DNA of 64,000 nucleotides from Microbacterium sp. zg-Y818 (GCF_030246905.1 NZ_CP126741.1:2604001-2668000); one strand, 5' to 3'. Positions 24,540 through 33,835 are shown, counted from the stretch's first letter. A program made the numbers and translations. The notes: generated from the letters alone by a model not told the origin.

Positions 24540-24608
24540 GTATGTGCGCCTCGGAAAGCAGATGCAACCCCTCCCTCGGGCGCCCCGGTCCACTGCCAGA
24601 CTGGAACC

Positions 24609-26687
24609 ATGAGCCTCCCCTTCGAGAGCATCTACCGGCACGGCTTCGCGCGCATCGCTGCGTGCACGGTCCCGCTGGCCGTCGCCGACCCGGCCACCAA
24701 CGCCGAGGCGGTGCTTCAGTCGTGGCGCGAATGCCATGACGAATCCGTGGCCGTCGCGCTCTTCCCGGAGCTGTGCCTCACCGGGTACTCGATCGAGGAC
24801 CTCGTGATGCAGGACGCCGTGCTGGATGCCGTCGAGCAGGCGATCGAGCGCCTCGTCGCGGCATCCGTCGACCTCTTCCCCGTGCTCGTCGTCGGTGCCC
24901 CGCTGCGGCACCGCAATCGGCTCTACAACTGCGCGGTCGTGATCCACCGCGGCGAGTTGGTGGGCGTCGCGCCGAAGTCCTACCTGCCGACCTATCGGGA
25001 GTTCTACGAGCGGCGCTGGTACGCGCCGGGTGAGCCGTGGGCGGGAGATTCCATCCGGGTCGGTCAGCTCGAGACCGTGTTCGGCAACAACCTGCTGTTC
25101 GACGTGCGCGACGTGCCGGGCCTCGTACTGCACGCCGAGGTGTGCGAGGACGTCTGGGTCCCCATCCCGCCGTCGTCACGGGCGGCCCTGGCCGGCGCCA
25201 CGGTGCTGGCCAACCTCTCGGGAAGTCCCATCACGATCGGCCGTGCCGATGACCGCAAGATCCTCTGCCAGTCGCAGTCACTGCGGTGCCTCGCCGCGTA
25301 CGCCTACGCGGCCGCCGGCATGGGCGAGTCCACCAACGACGTGTCGTGGGATGGGCAGACCATGATCTACGAGGCGGGGGCGCTGCTCGGCGAGACCGAG
25401 CGCTTCCCCGAAGGCCCTCGGCGGACTGTTGTCGACGTCGACCTCGACCGTCTGCGACAGGAGCGCCTGCGGCAGGGCACCTTCGACGACAACCGCATCG
25501 CCGACGGCGGCGAGTTCCTCACGGTCGAGCTCTTCCTCGACCCGCCGGCGACCGACGTCGGGCTGCGCCGGCCGCTGGACCGCTTCCCCTTCGTGCCGGA
25601 TGACCCGGCCCGGCTCGACCAGGACTGCTACGAGGCGTTCAACATCCAGGTCTCGGGACTCGAGCAGCGCATGCGCGCGATCGGCGGGCCGCGGCCGGTG
25701 ATCGGCGTGAGCGGAGGCCTTGACTCCACCCACGCCCTGCTGGTCGTCGCGCGGGCCATGGACCGCATGGGCCGCCCGCGCAGCGACATCCTGGCTTACA
25801 CGATGCCCGGCTTCGCCACGAGCGAGCACACGAAGTCCAACGCGATCGCGCTGGCAGAGGCGATCGGCGCCAGCATCCAGACGATCGACATCCGCCCGGC
25901 CGCCAACGAGCTGCTCAAGGGGATCGGGCACCCGTATGCCTCGGGCGAGCCGGTGTACGACGTGACGTTCGAGAACGTGCAGGCCGGCATCCGCACCGAC
26001 TTCCTCTTCCGCATCGCCAACCGCGAGAACGGCATCGTGATCGGCACGTCCGACCTGTCCGAGCTGGCGCTGGGCTGGGCGACCTACGGGGTCGGCGACC
26101 ACATGAGCCATTACGCGGTCAACGTCGGAGTTCCGAAGACCCTGATCCAGCACATCATCCGCTGGGTGATCGCCCACCGGCCCGGCAGTGGCGGGGCCGC
26201 CGACGATGCCGCCACCCGCCTGTCCGACGAGGCGGTGTCGGTCCTGATCTCGGTGCTCGACACCGAGATCAGTCCCGAACTCGTGCCCGCGGGCGAAGAC
26301 GGCAAGGTGCAGTCCACAGAGGACACCATCGGGCCTTACGCCCTGCACGACTTCACGCTGGCGTACGTGCTGCGCTACGGGTTCCGGCCGTCGAAGATCG
26401 CCTTCCTCGCAGAGCACGCGTGGGCGGATCCGGATGCCGGCACCTGGCCGGCCGGGTTCCCCGACGACGAGCGGTACGGCTACGACCGAGAGACGATCGT
26501 GCGGTGGCTGCGGGTGTTCCTGCAGCGCTACTTCGGGTTCGCGCAGTTCAAGCGCTCCGCGATCCCGAACGGCCCGAAGGTCGCAGCAGCCGGATCGCTG
26601 TCGCCGCGCGGCGACTGGCGGGCTCCCAGCGACGGCAACGCCCGCGCCTGGCTGGCCGAGCTCGACGCGGCGCTCTCGGACGCATAG
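24609..26687 (+). CDS. nadE: Glutamine-dependent NAD+ synthetase
   Basis: A 692-residue two-domain enzyme for the last step of NAD synthesis. The N-terminal nitrilase-type glutaminase has its Glu54-Lys123-Cys179 triad (FPELCLTGY, APKSYLPTY, HAEVCEDVW); the C-terminal synthetase has the ATP pyrophosphatase loop SGGLDS at 368-373. Size and order match the mycobacterial enzyme. CAGACT, six bases and ATG suggests leaderless expression. Divergent from the membrane gene. Confidence 0.96.
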   Translation: MSLPFESIYRHGFARIAACTVPLAVADPATNAEAVLQSWRECHDESVAVALFPELCLTGYSIEDLVMQDAVLDAVEQAIERLVAASVDLFPVLVVGAPLRHRNRLYNCAVVIHRGELVGVAPKSYLPTYREFYERRWYAPGEPWAGDSIRVGQLETVFGNNLLFDVRDVPGLVLHAEVCEDVWVPIPPSSRAALAGATVLANLSGSPITIGRADDRKILCQSQSLRCLAAYAYAAAGMGESTNDVSWDGQTMIYEAGALLGETERFPEGPRRTVVDVDLDRLRQERLRQGTFDDNRIADGGEFLTVELFLDPPATDVGLRRPLDRFPFVPDDPARLDQDCYEAFNIQVSGLEQRMRAIGGPRPVIGVSGGLDSTHALLVVARAMDRMGRPRSDILAYTMPGFATSEHTKSNAIALAEAIGASIQTIDIRPAANELLKGIGHPYASGEPVYDVTFENVQAGIRTDFLFRIANRENGIVIGTSDLSELALGWATYGVGDHMSHYAVNVGVPKTLIQHIIRWVIAHRPGSGGAADDAATRLSDEAVSVLISVLDTEISPELVPAGEDGKVQSTEDTIGPYALHDFTLAYVLRYGFRPSKIAFLAEHAWADPDAGTWPAGFPDDERYGYDRETIVRWLRVFLQRYFGFAQFKRSAIPNGPKVAAAGSLSPRGDWRAPSDGNARAWLAELDAALSDA

Positions 26688-26740
26688 GTCCCGGGGTGCG
26701 CCGGCTGATCCGCTGGCGTGTCGCTGCCGCGCAGCATCCG

Positions 26741-27022
26741 CTCCCCTGTCGCAGATTGCCGCTTACCAGGGCGGGAAACCGGCATCACACACGGTGCCGA
26801 CCGCCGCCGCGCACTCACCTGTCGCGAATCGTCGCTCCACTGGGCAGGAAACCGTCATCCGCGACAGGCGAGCACTCGGGTCGGGATGCCGGGGCGGACG
26901 CGCGCCCACAGGGCGGGACCACAGGGCGTGCGCACCACTCGGCCCCGACCGCCCGGCATCCGCTCACCTGTCGCGAATCGTCGCTTCACGGGGCGGGAAA
27001 CCGTCATCTGGGACGGGCGAGC
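26741..27022. repeat. Three copies of a ~60-bp palindromic repeat (CACCTGTCGCG family)
   Basis: Copies at about 26741-26796, 26813-26872 and 26963-27022 share CACCTGTCGCGAATCGTCGC and GGCGGGAAACCG. In the best copy (26813) the ends CTCACCTGTCGCG and CGCGACAGGCGAG are inverted repeats with one mismatch. A fourth copy lies at 37281. The block is in the 567-base gap between nadE and the PPTase-like gene, which holds no gene I can support. Confidence 0.8.
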
Positions 27023-27090
27023 GTTCGGGCACGCGAGTGCACCCGCCGTGCGAGCGCCGCCGACGCCCGCCAGCGCAACGGCGAACACCG

Positions 27091-27214
27091 CCAGGCGCGC
27101 ACGGCCCGGCGAACACGGCCAGGCGAACACGGCCGCGCGCAGGGCCAGGCGACCACCGCCAGGCGACCACCGCCAGGCGACCAGGGCGAGGCGACCACCG
27201 CCAGGCGCACCGCC
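27091..27214. repeat. Degenerate 14-bp tandem repeat, about nine units
   Basis: Consecutive units close to CCAGGCGACCACCG run from 27091 to 27214; two adjacent units (27145 and 27159) are identical, one unit is 12 bp and the others have one to four changes. It sits just downstream of the palindromic repeats and ends 40 bases before the PPTase-like stop codon. Confidence 0.8.
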
Positions 27215-27254
27215 CGACGGGCGCTACCCGCCCGCCACGGACCCGGGCAGGCGC

Positions 27255-27833
27255 TCAGACGCGCAGGGACCCGTAGGCGATGGTGATGATCCAGCCGTCG
27301 CGCGATAGGTCGACCAGGTGGTAGCCCAGCTTGCGATCGGGGAGCCAGCCCCTGCGGCGGGTCGAGTCCAGGCGCACGCGCTCTGCGGCCACGCGCACCC
27401 CGCGCCCGTCGGCCTCGAGCACCGCCTGCACGCGGGTCCAGTGGTCGAGGAGGTCGGGGATGTTGTTCTCGTCTAGCAGGTGCGAGTGCTTCTGCATCAT
27501 GTGGACGTCGGTGGCGTCGGGGTGCATGTCGCGCACGTCGAGGCCCAGGGGCATGTCGGGATCGGTCACCGCGACGACCGTCGCCGACCGGTAACTCGCC
27601 GTCTTCACCGCGTACGGCAGGCTCTCGCCGTCGCGTGAGGCGATGAGCCGCGTGTGATAGCCGTAGCCGCGAGGCGGCTCGCGCTCGACGCGGATCTCAT
27701 ACGGTTCGCATTTCTCGAGGCCCGCGACGATCTCGCGGGTGAGGATGCGTCGGCGGTCGTGCACGCTCGTGCTCGGGTCCCACCCGAGTCGAGCGGTGAT
27801 GCCTTCAGGCGTTTCGAGTGGGACGGATTCCAT
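27255..27833 (-). CDS. Divergent 4'-phosphopantetheinyl-transferase-like protein
   Basis: A 192-residue protein with the PPTase superfamily order: SYRSATVVAVT (80-90), GLDV (97-100) and W132-TRVQAVLEADGRG. The catalytic signature usually reads W-x-x-K-E-A-x-x-K; here the Glu is Gln136 and the Lys is Glu140, and the acidic residue after GLDV is Arg101. The fold looks kept but metal binding and catalysis may be altered, so it may be inactive or do another job. The start at 27833 follows GGGGAGAGG. No polyketide or peptide synthase is nearby. Confidence 0.6.
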   Translation of the reverse strand: MESVPLETPEGITARLGWDPSTSVHDRRRILTREIVAGLEKCEPYEIRVEREPPRGYGYHTRLIASRDGESLPYAVKTASYRSATVVAVTDPDMPLGLDVRDMHPDATDVHMMQKHSHLLDENNIPDLLDHWTRVQAVLEADGRGVRVAAERVRLDSTRRRGWLPDRKLGYHLVDLSRDGWIITIAYGSLRV

Positions 27834-27941
27834 GTCGCACCTCTCCCCGGCAGAAGCCGGTCTCCCCATCTTCGCCCACGCCGTGCATCGGGGCCACGGC
27901 CTCAGCCGTGAATACCCCGCGCCTGCGCGGCTGGTGCCGCC

Positions 27942-28070
27942 TCAGCCGCCGGAGACGATGCCGATGATTCCGGATGCCAGCATGTACAGCCCGACGGCGC
28001 TGACCACGAGCCAGACGCCGACGCGCGCCGGCGACGGCCGGTTCTTCTCGGGATCGACGGAGCCGGTCAC
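27942..28070 (-). CDS. Very small single-TM membrane protein (42 aa)
   Basis: GTG start at 28070, TGA stop, 42 residues: a hydrophilic N-terminus (MTGSVDPEKNRPSPARV) and one TM helix (WLVVSAVGLYMLASGIIGIV). It follows the next small membrane gene by 10 bases on the same strand. No clear ribosome site, so support is only the good TM pattern, codon use and position. Confidence 0.45.
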   Translation of the reverse strand: MTGSVDPEKNRPSPARVGVWLVVSAVGLYMLASGIIGIVSGG

Positions 28071-28080
28071 GAGCGGGTTC

Positions 28081-28266
28081 TCAGTGCCGGCGGGAGCGGG
28101 CGAACATCGCCCGCATCGCGAAGAACACGATGATGGCGACCACGGCGACGATGGCCAGCTTGATCGCGAACATCAGCACGCTGCCGAGCACGCTCACCAG
28201 CACCCAGGCGATCACCACCGCGACGATGATGCCGATGACTGTCCAGATCGTGCTGCTCTTGTCCAT
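28081..28266 (-). CDS. Small two-TM membrane protein (61 aa)
   Basis: 61 residues with a short polar start (MDKSSTI), two hydrophobic helices (VIGIIVAVVIAWVLVSVLG and MFAIKLAIVAVVAIIVFFA) and a basic tail (RAMFARSRRH) that should face the cytosol. Function unknown. Its promoter uses the sbcC stop codon. Probably co-transcribed with the 42-residue protein downstream. Confidence 0.7.
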   Translation of the reverse strand: MDKSSTIWTVIGIIVAVVIAWVLVSVLGSVLMFAIKLAIVAVVAIIVFFAMRAMFARSRRH

Positions 28267-28272
28267 GAGGCC

Positions 28273-28278
28273 AGCTTA
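28273..28278 (-). promoter_or_regulatory. Leaderless -10 (TAAGCT) that contains the sbcC stop codon
   Basis: On the minus strand TAAGCT is followed by GGCCTC and the ATG at 28266. TAA is also the stop of sbcC. Confidence 0.6.
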
Positions 28279-31269
28279 CGAGGCGTGAGAGACCACGTCT
28301 TGCCGGATGATGCTCGGCCCCCGCGGCGTGGCCTCGACGAGCAGCTGTGCGGGCAGCTGTTCTTTCATCGCCTCGACGTGGCTGATGACGCCGACGGTTC
28401 GGCCACCGGCGCGCAGCTCGTCGAGCGTGCGCATGGCCAGTTCGAGCGTGTCGGCGTCGAGGGAGCCGAATCCCTCGTCGATGAACAGGGTGTCCAGACG
28501 CATGCCGCCCGCCCGCGCGGTCACCACCTCGGCCAGGCCCAGCGCGAGCGCCAGCGACGCGAGGAAGGTCTCGCCGCCGGACAGCGACTGCGGCGGCCGC
28601 GACTGCCCGGTGTGGGCGTCGAGCACCTCGATGCCGAGGCCCGAGGCGGCCCCACGGGCCGCGCGCGCGTCGGAGTGGTGCAGCGTGTAGCGGCCGGCCG
28701 ACATCTCGGCCAGCCGCACGTTCGCCGCCGCGACGATCTCCTCGAGCTCGGCTGCGAGGACGAACGTCTCGAGGTCCATCTTCATGGTGTTCGGTGCCCG
28801 GCCGGCGACGGTGTCTGCCAGCCTGCGCACGGCTTCGGCCTCGTGGGCATGATCCGCGACCGCCGCGTAGGCCTCGTCGGTCTGGATGACGAGCTCGCGC
28901 AGGCGGTCGGCGACGTTCTGGGCGTCGCGCTGGGCCGCGATCGCCGCCGAGCGGGCGGCGTCTGCCGTCGCGACGACGGATGCCGCCGCATCGAGGTCCA
29001 CGGGCTCGTCAGGCGTTCCGGCGAGTTCGAGCTCGAGCTCGAGGGTGCGCTGACGCGTGGCGGCGAGATCGGTGTCGTGCGTTGCGACCCGTTCGGCCAG
29101 CGCCGTCACCGCGCGCTCGTCGCGGAGGGCCGCCGTCGCCTCGGCCGCGTCGGCGAAGGCGGATGCCGCGAGGCGCGTGTCCCGCTCAAGGACGGCTGCG
29201 GCGCAGTGCTGCTCGGCCCGCTCTGCCGCGGCTCGCGCGGCGTGGCAGGCGCGCGCGGCGTCGCGTTGCAGACGGGCAGCGGACACCCGCTCGGTCACGG
29301 TGGCATAGGTGCCCCGCGCGTCGGCCACCGCCGCGCGGAGGTCGACCAGGGTCGCCTCGAGGGCGGCGACCGCCTCTCGTGCGGCGTTCAGGTCGGCGGC
29401 GAGCTCGTCGCGCGCCGCCTGCGTCGCGGCCTCGAGCTCCACAAGCTCTCGGTGCTGGGCCTCGAGCTGCTGCGCGAGCTGCTCGGCCGCGGTCGCCGCG
29501 CTGACCGCCTCTTCCGCGGCGGTCAGCCGGGACTGCAGCTCTTCTCCGCTCTCGCCACCGGCGCGGGCGGCGGCATCGGCGTGCGCCGTGCGCGCTGCGT
29601 GGACGGCGTCTGCGGCCGCGCGCTCTTCGGCGAGGGCGGCGTCGCGATCGGCCTCGGCCGCCGCGACCAGCTCGTCGGTCACCGGCTGCGCGCCGCGTTC
29701 GGCAGGATGAGGATGCGACGTCGAGCCGCAGACCGCGCAGGCTTCGCCCTCGACGAGGGCGGCGGCGAGCTCGCCGGCGTATCCGTCGAGCCGCCGTTGC
29801 AGCAGCTCGGCCACCGCGGCGCCGGCCTGGGCGGACGCTTTGGATGCCGCAGCGTGGGCGGTCTCCCGCTCACGCAGGGCGACGGCGAGGGTCTCGGCTT
29901 CGGCGGCAGCGGTGGCGCGGGCGGCGAGGTCATCGCGCTGGAGGCGCGCCCCCTCGGCGACGGCCGCGCCGGCGCGGGCGGCGGTGAGAAGGTCCTCGAG
30001 CCGCGTGCGCTCGGCGGGGATCAGCGCGCGGTTCGCGTCGAGTGTGGCGAGCTCCTGGACCAGCTCCGTCACCCGCTCCCCTGCTGCGGCGAGTTCGGCC
30101 TCGCGCAGCGGCAGCTGCGCCTCCTGCTGGGCGGCGACGGCCCACACCGCGAGGTCGCCGGTGAGTTGTTCGTCGAACGCCGCGAGATCGATGTCTTCGT
30201 CGGCGTCAGGCACGGCGGCATGCCAGTCATGCTCCGCCGTGGCCGCGGACGCCGCCGCCTCGGTCGCCGCCCGCTGGGCCCGGTCGGCGGCCTCGAGCGT
30301 CGAACGCACCGCCTCCGCGGCGCGCGCCCGGTCCAGCGTGGCCCGATCGGCCGCGACGGCGGCCGCGTCCGCCTCGAGAGCACTGAGCCGCTGCCTCGTC
30401 TGGGCGAGGTCGGTGTGCGCCCGAGCGATTGCTGTGGCGGCGGCATGGGCGGTCGTGGCGTCGACGAACGCAGCGTCGGCGTCGGTGCGAGCGCGGGTCA
30501 GCGTGTCGAGTCGGTACTCGGCGCGCTGCACGGCGAGCACCGCCGCGTCGCGTCGCGCAGCCAGGTCGGACGCAGCGTCGCCCTCGCCCCCGAGCCCGTG
30601 CTCGTCGATGAGACGCTCGGCGAGGTCGAGCAGCGTGCGGGCATGCTCGCCGAGGGTGTCGAGTGCGGCTTGGGCGGCCTTGCTGCGCTCCCCGAGCGCG
30701 CGCACGTAGTCCTCGTAACGGCGCGTTCCGAACAGGGTGCGCAGCAGCGGCTGACGCTCGCTGCCGGAGGCGAGGAGAAATCGGGAGAACTTGTTCTGCG
30801 CGAGCAGGATGACCTGCTGGAACTGCTGGGCGTTGAGACCGAGGATCTCGTCGAGCGCGAGCCCCACATCGCGCGGCTTGGCGGCCCGGCCGATCCATAC
30901 CCCGTCGACCTGCTCTTCGAGCTCGGCGCTGGTGGGCTCGGTCGTCAGTCCCCCGCCGCGGCGTGCCGGCCGCTGGTATTCCGGCGCGCGCGTGACCCGC
31001 CACCGGCGGTCGCCGACGGTGAACTCCAGGCGCACCCGGGTCGGGTCCTCGGGCGCGCAATGGTCGCTGCGCAGGCGTTTGTCGCCGGACTCGTAGCGCG
31101 GCACGCTGCCGTAGAGCGCGAAGCTGACCCCGTCGAGGATGCTCGACTTGCCCGCGCCGGTGCGCCCCGAGATGAGGAAGATGCCGTCGCCTTCGAAGGC
31201 GTCGAAGTCGACCGTCTGGGTCGTGAGGAAAGGACCGAACCCGGTGAGGTCGAGGCGGTGCAGCTTCAC
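28276..31269 (-). CDS. sbcC: Exonuclease subunit SbcC (Rad50-like ATPase)
   Basis: The 997-residue SMC-like ATPase has Walker A GRTGAGKSS at 35-43, long Ala/Glu/Arg-rich coiled coils, the zinc hook CAVC at 511-514, and near the C-terminus the ABC signature LSGGETFLAS and Walker B FIDEGFGSLD. With SbcD it cuts hairpins and palindromes at stalled forks. The start is GTG 31269, overlapping the sbcD stop (GTGA); an upstream extension of the frame would run into sbcD. Confidence 0.95.
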   Translation of the reverse strand: MKLHRLDLTGFGPFLTTQTVDFDAFEGDGIFLISGRTGAGKSSILDGVSFALYGSVPRYESGDKRLRSDHCAPEDPTRVRLEFTVGDRRWRVTRAPEYQRPARRGGGLTTEPTSAELEEQVDGVWIGRAAKPRDVGLALDEILGLNAQQFQQVILLAQNKFSRFLLASGSERQPLLRTLFGTRRYEDYVRALGERSKAAQAALDTLGEHARTLLDLAERLIDEHGLGGEGDAASDLAARRDAAVLAVQRAEYRLDTLTRARTDADAAFVDATTAHAAATAIARAHTDLAQTRQRLSALEADAAAVAADRATLDRARAAEAVRSTLEAADRAQRAATEAAASAATAEHDWHAAVPDADEDIDLAAFDEQLTGDLAVWAVAAQQEAQLPLREAELAAAGERVTELVQELATLDANRALIPAERTRLEDLLTAARAGAAVAEGARLQRDDLAARATAAAEAETLAVALRERETAHAAASKASAQAGAAVAELLQRRLDGYAGELAAALVEGEACAVCGSTSHPHPAERGAQPVTDELVAAAEADRDAALAEERAAADAVHAARTAHADAAARAGGESGEELQSRLTAAEEAVSAATAAEQLAQQLEAQHRELVELEAATQAARDELAADLNAAREAVAALEATLVDLRAAVADARGTYATVTERVSAARLQRDAARACHAARAAAERAEQHCAAAVLERDTRLAASAFADAAEATAALRDERAVTALAERVATHDTDLAATRQRTLELELELAGTPDEPVDLDAAASVVATADAARSAAIAAQRDAQNVADRLRELVIQTDEAYAAVADHAHEAEAVRRLADTVAGRAPNTMKMDLETFVLAAELEEIVAAANVRLAEMSAGRYTLHHSDARAARGAASGLGIEVLDAHTGQSRPPQSLSGGETFLASLALALGLAEVVTARAGGMRLDTLFIDEGFGSLDADTLELAMRTLDELRAGGRTVGVISHVEAMKEQLPAQLLVEATPRGPSIIRQDVVSHAS

Positions 31270-32417
31270 GTGGCCGCCTCGGCGAGCGTGCGGTCGTCGA
31301 GCAGTTCGTCGATCAGCGCCGTCTCGCGGTCGCTCGCCCCGTCGCCCTCGCGCACGTGGCGGAGGAAGGCGTCGAGCAACTCGCGGTCGCTGCGGGCCGA
31401 CCGCACCCGCTGGGCGTAGCTGCGTCCGTCGTCGGCCGACGCGTCCGCAGGGCGGTGCGCGACGCACGCGCAGTGGGAGAAGCGCTCCTGCAGCCGGCGC
31501 ATCGGATCGCGCTGCGGCAGGGTGTCGGTGTACTCCACAGACACCCAGTCGCCCTCGTACGCGGCGAAGCGCTCGTCGGTCAGCAGCTCTTCCAGAGGTG
31601 CGACCAGCGTGACCAGGCGCCGAGGCACGGGCAGGTCGAGCCAGCTCACGGCCGCGAGGCCCCCGGCATCGAGCTCCACCAGCCACGACCCGCGCGGCTT
31701 GTCACCCTCGCCGAAGCTGTAGTGCAGCGGAGCCCCCGCGTACCGCACGCGCTGCGACAGCTGCTGCCGCCCGTGGATGTGGCCCAGGGCCATGTAGTCC
31801 ACCCCGTCGAACGTCGACAGCGGCACCACGTCGAGCCCGCCCTGCTGGATGTCTCGCTCGAGGTGGGGCGTCGGCTCGACCCCCGCAGCGAAGCAGTGCG
31901 CGACGGCGACCGACCGCGCGCCGTCGCGGTGGGCCAAGTCGGCACGGACGAGGTCCATCGCGTGTGCGAGCACGTCGGCCTGGCACCGCACGCCTGGCCA
32001 CGCATGACGCAGCAGCGCGGGCTCGAGGAACGGGATGCCGTAGATATGCACCGGCCCGTGCTCATCGGTCACCGTGATCGGCGTTCCCACGGTCTGCGGA
32101 TCGGTGACGACGTGCACACCGGGCCGCAGCAGTGCGGACTGGAAGCCGAGGCGGGCGGCGGAATCGTGGTTTCCGCTGGTGACGACGACCTCTGCCCCGG
32201 TGTCGGCGAGGGCGGCGAGGGTGTCGCTGAGCAGCGCGTAGCAGCCGGCCGCGGGCGTGGCCGAGTCGAACACGTCGCCCGCCACGATCACCACGTCGAC
32301 GTCGTTCGCCCGCACCTGCGACACCAGCGCGTCGAGCACGCCGCGGAGGGCATCGAGCGTGGAGTGACCGTGGAAGGTCCGCCCGATGTGCCAGTCGGAG
32401 GTGTGCAGGATTCGCAT
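31266..32417 (-). CDS. sbcD: Exonuclease subunit SbcD (Mre11-like)
   Basis: The 383-residue metallophosphoesterase has the metal motifs HTSDWHIG, VIVAGDVFDSA, TSGNHDS and the later LGHIHGRQ with the His ligands. It supplies the nuclease of SbcCD. Expressed from a leaderless promoter in a 65-base divergent gap shared with an MFS gene. Confidence 0.95.
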   Translation of the reverse strand: MRILHTSDWHIGRTFHGHSTLDALRGVLDALVSQVRANDVDVVIVAGDVFDSATPAAGCYALLSDTLAALADTGAEVVVTSGNHDSAARLGFQSALLRPGVHVVTDPQTVGTPITVTDEHGPVHIYGIPFLEPALLRHAWPGVRCQADVLAHAMDLVRADLAHRDGARSVAVAHCFAAGVEPTPHLERDIQQGGLDVVPLSTFDGVDYMALGHIHGRQQLSQRVRYAGAPLHYSFGEGDKPRGSWLVELDAGGLAAVSWLDLPVPRRLVTLVAPLEELLTDERFAAYEGDWVSVEYTDTLPQRDPMRRLQERFSHCACVAHRPADASADDGRSYAQRVRSARSDRELLDAFLRHVREGDGASDRETALIDELLDDRTLAEAAT

Positions 32418-32423
32418 GTCTTC

Positions 32424-32473
32424 ACGGTAATCGGCCCCTCCGACATCACCCTGGAGGATCGCCCGCGTAGGCT
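32424..32473. promoter_or_regulatory. Divergent leaderless promoters of sbcD and the MFS gene
   Basis: Minus strand: TACCGT (32429-32424), six bases, sbcD ATG at 32417. Plus strand: TAGGCT (32468-32473), nine bases, GTG at 32483. Neither gene has a ribosome site. Confidence 0.55.
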
Positions 32474-32482
32474 GGTTCCGCC

Positions 32483-33835
32483 GTGACCGCCGTCTTCCCC
32501 TCCTCCGCCCCCAGCTGGCGCAGCTGGACGGTCTGGGGAGTCGGCGTCGCCGCCTACATCCTTTCGGTGGTCAACCGCACGTCCCTGTCGGCGGTGGGGA
32601 TCGACACCGCGCACCGCTTCGACGTCGACGCCTCGACGCTGTCGATGTTCGCCGTCATCCAGCTCGGCGTGTACGGGGCCATGCAGATTCCCGTGGGCAT
32701 GCTGCTCGACCGGTACGGCGCGCGTCCCCTCATCACCGCCGGCATGCTGCTCATGGCCATCGGGCAGCTCGTCATGGCGTTCTCACCGAACGTCGGCATC
32801 GCGATCGCGGCCCGCATGCTTCTGGGCGCGGGCGACGCGGCGATCTTCCCCAGCGTGCTCCGGCTCATCGCGACATGGTTCCCCTCGCAGCGCGGGCCCG
32901 TCATGGTGCAGGTGACCGGCATCGTCGGCCAGCTCGGGCAGATCGTGGCCGTCGTGCCGCTGGCTGCACTGCTGCACGCGACGACCTGGTCCGTCGCCTT
33001 CGGCAGCGTCGCCGGGCTGGGCGTGCTGTTCGCCGTGCTCGTGTTCGCCGTCATCCGCAACCACCCGCCCGACCGCGACCGCGACGTCACCGTCGACACC
33101 GACACCGGCGCGATCCGGGTCGTCATGTCGGCCGTCGACAACCGCGTCGGCATCCGCGCCGCCTGGTCGCATCCGGGCACGCGCCTCGCCTTCTGGTCGC
33201 ATTTCACGACGCCCTTCGCCGGGTCTGCGTTCGTCATGCTGTGGGGCTTCCCCTTCCTCACCGCGGGGGAAGGCCTGTCACAGGGACAGGCGGCGCTCGT
33301 GACGACCGTGTACGTGCTGGCCGGCATCCTGATCGGGCCGGTCATGGGGTCGCTGTCGAGCCGGGTGCCGACGCTCCGCTCCCGGGCGCTGGTGCTGCCC
33401 TCCATCGCGGTGCAAGCCGTGGCCTGGCTGATCGTCATCGCCCAGCCCGGACCCGCTCCGCTGTGGATGCTGCTCGGTCTCGCCGTCGCCCTGGCGATGG
33501 GCGGGCCTGCGTCGATGGTGGCCTTCGACCACGCCCGCACCCACAACCCGTCGCACCGCCTCAGCACGGCGACCGGAATCACCAACTCCGGCGGGTTCCT
33601 CGCGGGCCTCATCGCGGTGTTCCTGATCGGGGTCGCCCTGGACCTGCAGGGAGCGGGCACTCCCGAGACCTACACGCTGGATGCCTTCCGGCTCGCCTTC
33701 CTCACGCAGGTGCCGCTGTGGGTGGTCGGGTCGATCTTCATCGCCGTGGAGCGAAAGCGCACCCGCATCCACATCGGGCTGGACAGCCCGCGCGCCCCGC
33801 GCCGGCGCGGGCGTCAGGCCACGCGCGGCGCATAG
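32483..33835 (+). CDS. MFS transporter, 12-TM
   Basis: A 450-residue permease with twelve hydrophobic segments, motif LLDRYGARPL after TM2 and FPSVLRLIATWFPSQRG around TM4-5, resembling organic-anion or hexuronate-type MFS permeases rather than drug exporters. The C-terminus is basic (PRAPRRRGRQ). Substrate unknown. The 3' end overlaps the convergent DUF2277 gene by 22 bases. Confidence 0.88.
   Translation: MTAVFPSSAPSWRSWTVWGVGVAAYILSVVNRTSLSAVGIDTAHRFDVDASTLSMFAVIQLGVYGAMQIPVGMLLDRYGARPLITAGMLLMAIGQLVMAFSPNVGIAIAARMLLGAGDAAIFPSVLRLIATWFPSQRGPVMVQVTGIVGQLGQIVAVVPLAALLHATTWSVAFGSVAGLGVLFAVLVFAVIRNHPPDRDRDVTVDTDTGAIRVVMSAVDNRVGIRAAWSHPGTRLAFWSHFTTPFAGSAFVMLWGFPFLTAGEGLSQGQAALVTTVYVLAGILIGPVMGSLSSRVPTLRSRALVLPSIAVQAVAWLIVIAQPGPAPLWMLLGLAVALAMGGPASMVAFDHARTHNPSHRLSTATGITNSGGFLAGLIAVFLIGVALDLQGAGTPETYTLDAFRLAFLTQVPLWVVGSIFIAVERKRTRIHIGLDSPRAPRRRGRQATRGA

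Noticed and set aside
27091..27214. Coding repeat of a longer protein across 26.7-27.3 kb
   Set aside because: Several frames are open because of GC content, but none has a ribosome site, a leaderless promoter or sensible composition; better seen as intergenic repeats.
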